From NCBI RefSeq assembly GCF_000968375.1, contig NZ_CP009933.1:434001-498000 (forward strand): a DNA stretch of 64,000 nt, in the 5' to 3' direction. The stretch's first letter is position 1. Every line of letters starts with the position of its first letter. The notes beneath the pieces are model-generated. The model made no database searches, was not told the DNA's origin, and saw only the letters and a list, made by a program, of their open reading frames with translations. This stretch comes from Clostridium scatologenes. GTDB lineage: Bacteria; Bacillota; Clostridia; Clostridiales; Clostridiaceae. The position numbers were made by a program, and so were the translations under genes. Below, one piece after another: positions 44,095-52,716 of the stretch.

Positions 44095-44895
44095 TTGAAA
44101 TTTGGTGTTTGTGTTAATATGTTAAAAAACACACCCACAGATACTGGTATAGGTTTTGTTGAAAAAATCGCTGAATTTGGTTATGATTACATTGAATTAC
44201 CACTGTATGAAATAATGATGCTCAGTGAAGCTGAGTTTGATGGTTTGAAAGCTAGACTAAAGAGTGCGAGAATACCATGTCGTGTCTGTAACAATTTCTT
44301 TCCGAAAAATCTTAAATTGACCGGGCCCGATGTGGATCATAAATCAGTTAGAAAATATCATACAGCAGCCATTAAACGTGCCAGCTTACTTGGAGTTAAG
44401 TTTATTGTTTTTGGAAGTCCATGGGCTAAAGCAGTACCGGTTGGTTTCTCAAAAAATGAGGCTTACCAGCAGTTGGTTGAGTTGAACAAGGAAATTGCTA
44501 GTGTTGCAGCAAAATACAATATTGTTATTGCGCTAGAGCACAATAACAAAGCAGAGACCAATATTCTCAATCAGTTGCATGAAGTTGGAAAGCTGGCAGA
44601 ATGCGTAAATCATCCCAATATTAAAGTACTTGTAGATTATTTCCATATTGCTGCAGAAAATGAACCAATATTGAATGTTGTACATTATGGAGCAAATATC
44701 GTTCATACGCACTTTGCCAGATATGAAGGACGCCGTTATCCGAAAGATATGTCTGAAGATAAGAATTACCAGACGTTCATTAATGCTCTGAAAAGAATTC
44801 ATTATGATGGTGGAGTAAGCATTGAAGCATATTCGGATGATTTCGATTTGGATGCTCTTGCAACGCTTAAGTTTTTTAAGGAAAATTTTAAGTGA
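44095..44895 (+). CDS. Sugar phosphate isomerase/epimerase-like TIM-barrel protein
   Basis: A 266-residue AP-endonuclease-2/xylose-isomerase-like TIM barrel. Visible: EFGYDYIELPLYEIM, RVCNNFFPKNLKLTGPD, KFIVFGSPWAKAVP, IALEHNNKAETNILN with metal-binding Glu, VLVDYFHIAAENE with Asp/His, NIVHTHFARYEGR and GGVSIEAYS with the final Glu. The family includes epimerases, 3-dehydroshikimate dehydratases and inosose dehydratases. With YdiB and AroQ nearby, 3-dehydroshikimate dehydratase is a serious alternative. It starts with TTG behind AGGAGG. Codon use is slightly less AT-rich than its neighbours. Confidence 0.82.
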   Translation: MKFGVCVNMLKNTPTDTGIGFVEKIAEFGYDYIELPLYEIMMLSEAEFDGLKARLKSARIPCRVCNNFFPKNLKLTGPDVDHKSVRKYHTAAIKRASLLGVKFIVFGSPWAKAVPVGFSKNEAYQQLVELNKEIASVAAKYNIVIALEHNNKAETNILNQLHEVGKLAECVNHPNIKVLVDYFHIAAENEPILNVVHYGANIVHTHFARYEGRRYPKDMSEDKNYQTFINALKRIHYDGGVSIEAYSDDFDLDALATLKFFKENFK

Positions 44896-44935
44896 AAACA
44901 AAATTTATAAAAATTAATAATATTATTAATCGCAA

Positions 44936-44973
44936 AAAACACTGTATTATTCAAATGAATTTTACAGTGTTTT
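44936..44973. terminator. Terminator between convergent genes
   Basis: AAAACACTGTA (44936-44946) and TACAGTGTTTT (44963-44973): an 11-bp stem with A/T runs on both sides. Confidence 0.8.
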
Positions 44974-45423
44974 ACGTTGTAATTCAAAATCCTTTTTATC
45001 TACAAATGCGTTATAAGCTAATCCTAATAAAACTAGAACTCCACCAAGAACTTTTCCTGTTGAAAGAACATGTAATGTGAAATAATCTATGATTATTCCA
45101 GCAAAAAGTTGCCCGATAAATAAAAGTATTGTGGCATATAAAGCAGAGATTTTTGGGGTTATGTAGCTAGAAATTCCTACAACAACTACTCCCATAGCAC
45201 CACCAATATATGCATATACAGGTAAGCCTAAAAATTTATCAGGAGAATATCTTAAGGTATTACTGCTAAACATAAAGAAAACTGCCGAAGTTATTAAGCC
45301 CGTTAAATAGTTATAGAATGTGCCAGGTAAAATACCTATTTTATTAGCTAAATTTGAGTTTATAATTCTACCTAAAACGTTGGTTAGTCCACTTGCCAAA
45401 GCAAGGATTATATTTAATATCAT
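44962..45423 (-). CDS. DMT-type transporter, YdcZ/DUF606 family
   Basis: A 153-residue membrane protein with five hydrophobic helices. The opening ILALASGLTNVLGRIINSNLA and the later GVVVVGISSYITPKISALYA, QLFAGIIIDYF and GGVLVLLGLAYN match the small YdcZ-type half of the drug/metabolite transporter superfamily. It lies 14 nt after a second protein of the same family (45438-45860). Such paired genes often make heterodimers. RBS AAGGAG precedes the ATG. The substrate is unknown. Confidence 0.82.
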   Translation of the reverse strand: MILNIILALASGLTNVLGRIINSNLANKIGILPGTFYNYLTGLITSAVFFMFSSNTLRYSPDKFLGLPVYAYIGGAMGVVVVGISSYITPKISALYATILLFIGQLFAGIIIDYFTLHVLSTGKVLGGVLVLLGLAYNAFVDKKDFELQRKTL

Positions 45424-45437
45424 TATAATTCTCCTTC

Positions 45438-45860
45438 CTAATAAATTGTCATTACAACAAGGCCTATAACCATTATTACAAATCCAATTAATTTTTTATT
45501 ATTAAATTTCACAACTTCCATTCCGAAAAGTCCATAGTGATCTATTATAATTGAAGTAACTCCTTGTCCAAAAAGGCCTAATGCAACAGATAGAGATGCT
45601 CCGAGAGCTATCATTGAAGAATTACAGAATAGAACTGTGAAAACCCCTATAAAACCAGCCGTATATGTAAATAGAGATATTGATCTATCAAAAGGAATTT
45701 TCAACCTTTTAACAGCTAGCACAAGTAAAATTGCAATTAGTCCAACAATATGAATTATAATAGCTGAAGAGTAGTTTCCAAAATTTTTTGAAATTATTGT
45801 GTTAAAGCTTACCATTATAGTAACTAAAATACCTGTTAAAATTGATAAAAGATTGTACAT
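45438..45860 (-). CDS. DMT-type transporter, YdcZ/DUF606 family, first of a pair
   Basis: A 140-residue, five-helix membrane protein: SILTGILVTIMVSFNTIISKNFG, TAGFIGVFTVLFCNSSMIALG and FGQGVTSIIIDHYGLFG. It resembles the downstream 44962-45423 product, supporting a heteromeric exporter/importer. The start is ATG 45860 with GGAGGT upstream; a longer in-frame extension to 46016 has no RBS. It is divergent from a Crp/Fnr-type regulator that may control the pair. Confidence 0.8.
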   Translation of the reverse strand: MYNLLSILTGILVTIMVSFNTIISKNFGNYSSAIIIHIVGLIAILLVLAVKRLKIPFDRSISLFTYTAGFIGVFTVLFCNSSMIALGASLSVALGLFGQGVTSIIIDHYGLFGMEVVKFNNKKLIGFVIMVIGLVVMTIY

Positions 45861-46043
45861 TATATTATGACCTCCTAAAATAACTAATATTAAATTACCA
45901 TAATAACAAAATTCAATACTATGACATATGTCATATATGATGAAATATATGTTATATTTATATAGTGGAGCAATGTAAGTTTTTTGATTAAGCTTATTGG
46001 TTAAAAATTCCGTCATATAATGAGATGGTAAAGGTGAGATGTG

Positions 46044-46736
46044 ATGATAGAAATTATTGATGATGTTAAGATTGATTATTATGTTAAAAAATACAATCTA
46101 AATGACATGTTTACAGATAATATGCAAATGTATATGAAACTTTGGAAATTTAATAAAGGAGAACATATTTGTAGGTCAGATGAAAATATAACTAAATTAT
46201 ATTTTTTAGTATTAGGAAGGGCAAAGGTCTACACTATATTAAGTAATGGTAAACAGTTATTGCTTAGTTTTAATGATCCTTTAGAGGTGATTGGGGATCT
46301 TGAATGTATAAAGTTAAATAAATTTCATTGCAATATACAGGCTATTCAGGAAACTCATTGTATATCTATTGATTTAAATATTATTAGAGAGTGTTTAATG
46401 GATGATGGTAGGTTTTTAAGATACATTATAAATAGTTTAGGTAAAAAACTTACTCGAAATACAAATAATAATTCAATAAATCTTTTGTACCCTTTGGAAA
46501 ATAGATTAGCAAGCTATATTTTAGCTATATCTATTAATGATGAAGGTGAAGAGACTAAAATCATACAGGATTGTAATTTAACAGAAATGTCAGAGCTATT
46601 AGGAACAAGTTATAGGCATTTATTAAGAACATTAAATAAATTTATTGAAAGAGGAGCAATTGAAAAGAAAAATGCAAACTATGAGATAGTAAGAAGAGAT
46701 ATTTTAATAGGTTTAGCAGGAGATTTATATGAATAA
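46044..46736 (+). CDS. Crp/Fnr-family regulator, YeiL-like
   Basis: A 230-residue protein. The N-terminal cyclic-nucleotide-binding-like beta-roll (~25-125; FNKGEHICRSDENITKLYFLVLGRAKVY, DPLEVIGDLE) is followed by a dimer helix and a C-terminal winged HTH (TEMSELLGTSYRHLLRTLNKF). Overall layout resembles E. coli YeiL more than CRP or FNR; no N-terminal Cys cluster is present, so it is not a classic FNR oxygen sensor. It lies between YdcZ-type transporters (divergent) and the 2-hydroxyacyl-CoA dehydratase genes and may control both. The start is ATG 46044, 5 nt after AAGGTGAG. Confidence 0.88.
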   Translation: MIEIIDDVKIDYYVKKYNLNDMFTDNMQMYMKLWKFNKGEHICRSDENITKLYFLVLGRAKVYTILSNGKQLLLSFNDPLEVIGDLECIKLNKFHCNIQAIQETHCISIDLNIIRECLMDDGRFLRYIINSLGKKLTRNTNNNSINLLYPLENRLASYILAISINDEGEETKIIQDCNLTEMSELLGTSYRHLLRTLNKFIERGAIEKKNANYEIVRRDILIGLAGDLYE

Positions 46737-46787
46737 GGTGTAATAATGTGTTAAACTTGAAAATTAGTCATAAAAATGAGGTGAAGT

Positions 46788-48059
46788 ATGGGTATAGTAA
46801 AAAAATATGAAGAATTAACTAAGAAAGAAGCTGAAACTAATCCCGAAAAAGCATACAAGATGATTAAATTAGGTCTTTTTTTGGAAAAGCAAATAGTAAA
46901 ATTATCATCTAAGGAAGTTCCTAAAGCTTATACAAAGTTAAGTTTAATAGCTATTAATTCAATCTTAAGAGCTTTAAAGGAGCCAGAGAATTCTGCATGG
47001 ATTAATATTTTTACTCCAGTAGAAATATTGCAGTGCTTTGATATAAATCCTTTATCAATAGAATGTATGGCATGTTTTATGTCAGGATTTGAATGTGAAG
47101 ATTTTGTAAATGAATATGCTGAAAATATAGGTATAGCTGAGACTTTGTGCTCTTATCATAAAGGTTTTATTGGAACAGTTGAAAGTGGAATACTTCCCAA
47201 ACCTAAATTTGCATTTACGACATCTACTTGTTGTGATGGTAATGTTAATACAATACGTTACCTTGCAAAAAAACATAGTTTAGATTCATATATATTGGAT
47301 ATTCCTTATGAATATTCCTTAGAAAGTGAAAAATATGTTGTAACCCAATTGAAAGAAATGATTGATATGCTTGAAGAAAAGAGTGGTAAAAAATTTGATG
47401 AGGATAAGTTAAAGGAAATATTAAAAAGGGAAAATGAATCTAAGAAGTTTTTTAAAGAATACTTAAAATATCAAAGGACAAAGTATTACCCAAGCTCTTT
47501 AACTTTACATATGTACATGCTCTTTGCAGCTCATGTAGGAATAGGAACTAAAGAAATTTATGATTTTTACAAGCTATTAGCTGAGGATATAAAAAAGTAT
47601 CCTGAAAGTGAAGGAGTAAAAATGTTTTGGGTTCATCTTTTACCATATTATCAAGAAACAATGAAAGAATATTTTAATTTTAATCCTAAATACCAAATTC
47701 AATCTTACGATATAAACTTTGATTATATGGAGGAATTAGATATAGAACATCCACTTGAGGCATTAGCTAAAAAGCTTATTTTAAATATATATAATGGTCC
47801 TTATGAAAGAAAGATTAAAGCAATTGAAAAGGCTGTTGATACTCTTCAATCCGAAGCAGTCATTCATTTTTGTCACTGGGGCTGTAAACAGTCTTCAGGT
47901 GGAGTGATGCAGCTTAAACAAACTATGAAGGAAAAAAGTATACCGATGCTTATTTTAGATGGTGATTGTATGGACAGACGAAATTGTCATGATGGCCAGT
48001 TGAAAACAAGATTAGAAGCATTTTTAGAAATACTGAAGAATAAGGAGGCGAGTAGATGA
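46788..48059 (+). CDS. 2-hydroxyacyl-CoA dehydratase family subunit (HgdA/HgdB-like, YjiM-like)
   Basis: A 423-residue HGD-D family protein. Cysteines at AFTTSTCCDGNVN, IECMACFMSG, HFCHWGCKQSSGG and DGDCMDRRNCHDGQ are placed as FeS ligands and substrate-site residues of this group, and the C-terminal QLKTRLEAFLEIL is the usual ending. These proteins form the 4Fe-4S dehydratase component that removes water from 2-hydroxyacyl-CoA through ketyl radicals, powered by an ATP-dependent activase. Its stop overlaps the next start (ATGA), so it is coupled to a fusion gene carrying a second dehydratase-like region and the activase. The acyl substrate is unknown. Confidence 0.88.
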   Translation: MGIVKKYEELTKKEAETNPEKAYKMIKLGLFLEKQIVKLSSKEVPKAYTKLSLIAINSILRALKEPENSAWINIFTPVEILQCFDINPLSIECMACFMSGFECEDFVNEYAENIGIAETLCSYHKGFIGTVESGILPKPKFAFTTSTCCDGNVNTIRYLAKKHSLDSYILDIPYEYSLESEKYVVTQLKEMIDMLEEKSGKKFDEDKLKEILKRENESKKFFKEYLKYQRTKYYPSSLTLHMYMLFAAHVGIGTKEIYDFYKLLAEDIKKYPESEGVKMFWVHLLPYYQETMKEYFNFNPKYQIQSYDINFDYMEELDIEHPLEALAKKLILNIYNGPYERKIKAIEKAVDTLQSEAVIHFCHWGCKQSSGGVMQLKQTMKEKSIPMLILDGDCMDRRNCHDGQLKTRLEAFLEILKNKEASR

Positions 48060-49732
48060 TTGGATATGCATGCAAATATACACCTTTAGAAATATTTACA
48101 AGTTTGGGAGTCCAGGTAAAGAAAATTGAACCTAATGTGACAAGTTATGATAAAGCAGAAACCATAATGCATACTAATTTATGTTCTTATGTTAAGGGTG
48201 TAGTAGAAGATGTGATTATTAATGATTATGAAGGGATAATATTAACTAGCTGCTGTGACAGCACCAGAAGGCTTTATGATACATTAAAAGATAATTTCCA
48301 AGACAAATTTATTTATATATTGGATTTACCAAGAAAAGTGAATGAAGAAGCTATAAAAATTTATGAAGATACAGTTAAAGAAATGATATATGATTATGAA
48401 AGATTTAGCGGGAAAAGCTTTGATGAGAAAAAACTTAAAGAAGTATGTGATTCTTTAAAGATACCATCTATTAAGACTTCAAAAGGGTTAAATATAGGAT
48501 TAATGGGTGCAAGGTGTAATGATGGGATAATTGAATTAGTTAAGAAATATGATGCTAATGTATTATTTAATATTTCATGCACTGGAGATGAACGTAAATA
48601 CAACTTAAAAGGTGAAAATATATATCATGAATATATAAAAGAATTGTTAAGCAAATTTCCATGTCTGCATATGACAGATATTAGTGAAAGAAATAATTTT
48701 CTTGAGAATCAAAAGGAAAATTTAGATGGAATCATTTATCATACGGTTAAGTTCTGTGATATTTATGCTTATGAATATGCAGATATTAAAGAAAATTATG
48801 ATGTTCCTTTATTAAAAGTAGAAACAGATTATACTAAGCAGTGTGAAGGACAAATAAAAACAAGAGTTGAGGCTTTTATTGAGGCATTAAATGCAAAGAA
48901 TGAAATAGGTGATAATGTTATGGAAAAAAATATTAAAAAAAATTATGAAAAGAAAAAATATGTAATGGGAATTGATAGTGGTTCAACATCAACTAATGCT
49001 GTTATTTTAAACAATGATAAGAAAATTGTGGCTTATACGGTAGTAAGAACTGGGGCTAAAAGCAGCGAGAGTGCTAAAAAAGCCTTAGATGAAGTGTTAA
49101 AAAAGGCTGGATTAGATAGGGAAGAGCTTTCGTTAATTGTATCTACAGGTTATGGAAGAGTTAGTATAGATTTTGCAGATAAGGAAGTAACAGAGATAAG
49201 TTGCCATGGAAAAGGTGCTCACTACATAAATCCTAAAATCAGAACAATAATAGATATTGGTGGTCAAGACAGTAAGGTTATTAAATTAAATGAAAAAGGT
49301 GAAGTAATTGATTTTGTAATGAATGATAAGTGTGCTGCAGGGACAGGAAGATTTTTAGAAATGATGGCTAGGACACTAGAAATAGATATAAAAGATATGG
49401 GACCAGAATCTTTAAAATGGAAAGAGGATATAAAAATAAGCAGTATGTGTTCTGTTTTTGCTGAGTCAGAAGTGATTTCGCTTATTGCACAAAATAAAGA
49501 AAAAGCAGATATTATCCATGCTTTAAATCAATCTATATCCAGTAAAACTAATGCTCTGCTTGGAAGAGTAGGGAGAGAAAGTGAATTTATGATGACAGGA
49601 GGAGTAGCTCAGAATATAGGAGTTGTAAAAGCTTTAGAGGAAAAAATAGGGGGGGAATTATTTATTTCAGATGAGCCAGAAATAGTTGGAGCAATTGGAG
49701 CAGCGTTATTTGGATTTGAGGATATTTACTAA
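48056..49732 (+). CDS. Fusion: 2-hydroxyacyl-CoA dehydratase-like domain plus ASKHA activase
   Basis: A 558-residue protein. Residues ~1-285 form a shortened HGD-D-like domain (GIILTSCCDSTRRLYDTL, NIGLMGARCNDGIIELV, VPLLKVETDYTKQCEGQIKTRVEAFIEAL). After a Lys/Asn-rich linker, residues ~300-558 form a BcrAD/BadFG/HgdC activase: ATPase motif GIDSGSTSTNAVI, STGYGR, DIGGQDSKVI, the cluster cysteine in DKCAAGTGRFLE, the second cluster cysteine in SSMCSVFAESE, and MTGGVAQNIGVV. These parts are normally separate genes. The fusion would tie electron donor and acceptor together in one polypeptide. The gene reads cleanly with no internal RBS-start that would clearly make a free activase; a GTT-ATG near 48919 has no strong RBS. 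Confidence 0.88.
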   Translation: MIGYACKYTPLEIFTSLGVQVKKIEPNVTSYDKAETIMHTNLCSYVKGVVEDVIINDYEGIILTSCCDSTRRLYDTLKDNFQDKFIYILDLPRKVNEEAIKIYEDTVKEMIYDYERFSGKSFDEKKLKEVCDSLKIPSIKTSKGLNIGLMGARCNDGIIELVKKYDANVLFNISCTGDERKYNLKGENIYHEYIKELLSKFPCLHMTDISERNNFLENQKENLDGIIYHTVKFCDIYAYEYADIKENYDVPLLKVETDYTKQCEGQIKTRVEAFIEALNAKNEIGDNVMEKNIKKNYEKKKYVMGIDSGSTSTNAVILNNDKKIVAYTVVRTGAKSSESAKKALDEVLKKAGLDREELSLIVSTGYGRVSIDFADKEVTEISCHGKGAHYINPKIRTIIDIGGQDSKVIKLNEKGEVIDFVMNDKCAAGTGRFLEMMARTLEIDIKDMGPESLKWKEDIKISSMCSVFAESEVISLIAQNKEKADIIHALNQSISSKTNALLGRVGRESEFMMTGGVAQNIGVVKALEEKIGGELFISDEPEIVGAIGAALFGFEDIY

Positions 49733-49768
49733 TAATTAATACTAAAAAGTTTATTTTTACGCAAAAAA

Positions 49769-49797
49769 CTGTCACACTAATTATTTTAGTGCGACAG
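49769..49797. terminator. Terminator between convergent genes
   Basis: CTGTCACACTAA (49769-49780) pairs with TTAGTGCGACAG (49786-49797) with one mismatch. On the minus strand it is followed by a T-run, serving the glpT-like gene. Confidence 0.75.
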
Positions 49798-49818
49798 CCC
49801 TCTATTTCAGAATTAATC

Positions 49819-51156
49819 TTATGCAGGTAATTCATTATTTTTATTGTACTTGGATCTATCATGGACATTCCATGTAAAGGCTAAAAATACTATAGAAAGT
49901 ACACATGAGGCTAAAATTAGCATAAATCCACCATTCCAGCTAAACTTGTCTACTACTATACCCATTACTATTTCAGCTGCAACTTGTCCACCCATATATC
50001 CAAATAGACCTGTAAATCCTGCAGCAGTACCACCAGCTTTCTTAGGTACCATATCCAATGCGCTTACACCTATAAGCATAACTGGTCCGTATATTAATGC
50101 ACCTATAACTGCTAGTGTAATATTTATTACGACAAGGCTAGTACTGTGAGAATAAATAAATACACCAAAAGTAACACCAATCATACAAATTATACCTATT
50201 GGAGCACGACGGCCGCTGAAAAATCTATCACTTATCCAACCTACTATTATAGTTCCTGGAATGGCTGCATATTCATAGATTTGAAAAGCAATAGCAGTAT
50301 CTTTAGGAGAAAAATGTCTTGCTTCTTGTAAATAAGTTGGAACCCAGTTTATAATTCCATATCTAACAAGATATACAAAAACATTTGCAAGAGCAATATA
50401 CCATAAATATTTATTATTTAATACATACTTAAACAATATTTCTTTACCAGTCATTTCTCTTTCTCTATCTTCAACATTTACTTCTGGATAGTCATTTTTA
50501 TATTCCTCAATTGGAGGAAGTCCAACAGATTGTGGAGTATCTTTAGCAAATATTATGTACAATAAACCACCCACGATTGCTATTAAACCTGGTAAATAAA
50601 ATAATCCTTTCCAGTCTCCAAATATTGAAACACCAGCTAATGCAATAACGGCTATGAATCCACCACCAACATTATGTGCAGTATTCCATATAGACATTTT
50701 AACACCACGCTCTCCATCAGAGAACCAGTGAGTCATTGTTCTTCCACATGGAGGCCAGCCCATTCCTTGAAACCATCCATTTAGGAACATTAATGCAAAT
50801 AAAAGAGTTATGCCTTTTGTAATTGGAAAAAATAAATTTACAATTCCTGAAAGTATCAATCCTGCAGCCAAGAAATATCTTGGATTTGATCTATCTGATA
50901 AATTACCCATTACAAATTTACTTATACCATAGGCGAGTCCAAGTGCTGAGGCTACAAGTCCAAGTTCTGTTTTAGTAAAGCCTTGATGTATCAAATAAGC
51001 TTTAGCTAATGAAAAATTACTTCTAACGAAATAGTAAAGCATATAACCTAAATAGATACTTAAAAACACCTGTATTCTGTATCTTTTATAAGTTGAATCG
51101 ATTTTTTCTTCTGGCAGCCTACTAATATGAGGTGCAGGTTTAAAAATTTCAAACAT
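49819..51156 (-). CDS. glpT: Glycerol-3-phosphate:phosphate antiporter-like (OPA family MFS)
   Basis: A 445-residue 12-TM transporter closely following E. coli GlpT (452 residues): FKPAPHISRLP start, YFVRSNF with the Arg that binds phosphate, YGISKFVMGNLSDRSNPRYF, GMGWPPCGRTMTHWFS, WNTAHNVGGGF with the substrate His, YLVRYGIINW with the second Arg, and KKAGGTAAGFTGLFGY. G3P or another organophosphate would be exchanged for phosphate. A paralogue lies immediately upstream on the same strand (51238-52581), and a PhoP/PhoR-like system follows that. Phosphate control is plausible. RBS GGGGG before the ATG. Confidence 0.85.
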   Translation of the reverse strand: MFEIFKPAPHISRLPEEKIDSTYKRYRIQVFLSIYLGYMLYYFVRSNFSLAKAYLIHQGFTKTELGLVASALGLAYGISKFVMGNLSDRSNPRYFLAAGLILSGIVNLFFPITKGITLLFALMFLNGWFQGMGWPPCGRTMTHWFSDGERGVKMSIWNTAHNVGGGFIAVIALAGVSIFGDWKGLFYLPGLIAIVGGLLYIIFAKDTPQSVGLPPIEEYKNDYPEVNVEDREREMTGKEILFKYVLNNKYLWYIALANVFVYLVRYGIINWVPTYLQEARHFSPKDTAIAFQIYEYAAIPGTIIVGWISDRFFSGRRAPIGIICMIGVTFGVFIYSHSTSLVVINITLAVIGALIYGPVMLIGVSALDMVPKKAGGTAAGFTGLFGYMGGQVAAEIVMGIVVDKFSWNGGFMLILASCVLSIVFLAFTWNVHDRSKYNKNNELPA

Positions 51157-51189
51157 TTAAAAATTCCCCCTTGATTATGCAATATATTT

Positions 51190-51213
51190 GAAACTCTAAT
51201 TTTAGAGTTTTTT
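51190..51213. other. Small hairpin between the two OPA genes
   Basis: AAACTCTAA-TTT-TTAGAGTTT with a T-run only on the + strand, opposite to the genes. It may block antisense transcription or be an RNA-processing site; on the minus strand it is not a clear terminator. Confidence 0.4.
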
Positions 51214-51237
51214 TACTTTTCATAATGTAGACATTGA

Positions 51238-52581
51238 TTAAATAATGTATTCATCTTCTTCATCAAGTTTTTCTCTATCATGAAGATTCCAAGTTAGTGC
51301 AAGGAATAATGTTCCTAAAACACAGGCACAAATGAGCATTAAGAATACTAAATTCCAGCCATTATACTTAAGTATTACACCTATTAACCAATCGCCTAGG
51401 GCTGTGCCAAATAAATAGCCAAATAGACCTGTGAAGCCTGCAGCTGTACCAGCAGCTTTTTTAGGCACTATGTCTATAGCTGCAATTCCAACAAGAACTA
51501 CTGGAACATAAATGAGGCATCCTATTAGTATTAAGGCTATAACATCAACGCTGTAATTATTTTCTGGATTCATCCAATAAAGTAATATGGCTAATGTTAC
51601 AAAAGTCATACAAATAGTTGAAATTGGTCCTCTTCTGCCTTTAAAGTATTTATCACTTAACCAACCTGAAACTAATATTCCCGGTATGCCAGCATATTCG
51701 TATAGAGAATAGCATCTTTGTGAAAGCCATTGAGGAGCTCCTTTTACTGTAGTAAGATAAAATGTACACCAATCAAGAACTCCATAGCGTACCATGTATA
51801 CAAATATATTTGCTATAGCTAAATACCATAAAAATTTATTATTTAATACATACTTAAACAATATTTCATTTGCTTGTAGTTCTCTTTCTCTATCATCTAC
51901 ATTTATTTCAGGATAATCACTTTTATATTCTTCAATAGGTGGCAATCCACAAGATTGAGGTGTGTCTCTCAAAAATATAAGGCAAGCTATACTTATAAAT
52001 ATGCAAATAACAGCAGGGAAATAAAATAAGCTTTTCCAATTACCAAAAATAATTATTCCAATACTGGATATAGTGGCTAAAATGCCTCCACCAAAATTAT
52101 GAGATACATTCCATATGGACATTTTCATACCTCTTTCTCCATCTGAAAACCAATGAGACATTACTCGTCCACAAGCTGGCCATCCCATTCCTTGAAACCA
52201 ACCATTGATAAACATAAGAAAAATTATTAAGTTTATGTTTGTTGTAGTTCCTATTAAAATACTTATAATACTAGACAATATAAGGCCTAGAGGAAAAAAT
52301 AATCTAGCATTACTTCTATCTGAAACAACTCCCATAAAAAATTTACTTAGTCCATAACTAAAAGGTAAAATTGAGGCAGCAAATCCTAATTTTGCAGTAT
52401 CTAAACCTTCACTTTCTAAATATGGCATTGCTAGTATAAAATTTTTTCTTACAAAATAATAGGCTGCATATCCAATAAATATAGTTATAAGCACTTGAAA
52501 TCGTAGTTTTTTGTATTCTTTGTCTATATTTTTTCCTGATAAATAAGTTTTTGCACTTGATGGTTTTAAAAAATTAATCAT
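51238..52581 (-). CDS. OPA-family organophosphate:phosphate antiporter, GlpT/PgtP-like
   Basis: A 447-residue 12-TM protein. YYFVRKNFILAMPYL, YGLSKFFMGVVSDRSNAR, GMGWPACGRVMSHWFSDGERG, WNVSHNFGGGI, MVRYGVLDWCTFY and KKAAGTAAGFTGLFGY keep the two substrate arginines and the TM5 His. It is about 45-50% like its downstream neighbour by eye. Ala replaces the second Pro of GWPPCGR and Ser-His-Asn-Phe replaces Ala-His-Asn-Val, so specificity may differ (hexose-P, PEP or phosphoglycerate). A cre-like site lies upstream at 52675. Confidence 0.83.
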   Translation of the reverse strand: MINFLKPSSAKTYLSGKNIDKEYKKLRFQVLITIFIGYAAYYFVRKNFILAMPYLESEGLDTAKLGFAASILPFSYGLSKFFMGVVSDRSNARLFFPLGLILSSIISILIGTTTNINLIIFLMFINGWFQGMGWPACGRVMSHWFSDGERGMKMSIWNVSHNFGGGILATISSIGIIIFGNWKSLFYFPAVICIFISIACLIFLRDTPQSCGLPPIEEYKSDYPEINVDDRERELQANEILFKYVLNNKFLWYLAIANIFVYMVRYGVLDWCTFYLTTVKGAPQWLSQRCYSLYEYAGIPGILVSGWLSDKYFKGRRGPISTICMTFVTLAILLYWMNPENNYSVDVIALILIGCLIYVPVVLVGIAAIDIVPKKAAGTAAGFTGLFGYLFGTALGDWLIGVILKYNGWNLVFLMLICACVLGTLFLALTWNLHDREKLDEEDEYII

Positions 52582-52644
52582 ATCTCAACTAACTCCCAAT
52601 CAATAATATTTTAATGATTAAAACCATATATAATTTTATTAACA

Positions 52645-52688
52645 TTGTTAACATTATATATGATTTAATATTCATTGTCAACGTTTTC
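52645..52688 (-). promoter_or_regulatory. Candidate control region of OPA transporters
   Basis: The direct repeat TTAACATTG-TTAACATTA (52637-52654 region, 9-bp period) could be a PhoP-type box for the adjacent response regulator. TGTCAACGTTTTCT (52675-52688) matches the CcpA cre consensus at 12 of 14 positions and shares the ACGTTTTC core with the LacI operators at 6.7 kb. Both are sequence matches only. Confidence 0.4.
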
Positions 52689-52716
52689 TTTATTTGCTAT
52701 AAAAGCTATTATTTGT

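Noticed and set aside
44533..44901. 122-codon minus-strand frame
   Set aside because: Antisense shadow of the TIM-barrel epimerase gene, without RBS.
51190..51213. Terminator between the two OPA transporter genes
   Set aside because: The T-run is on the strand opposite to both genes, so it does not fit as their terminator.
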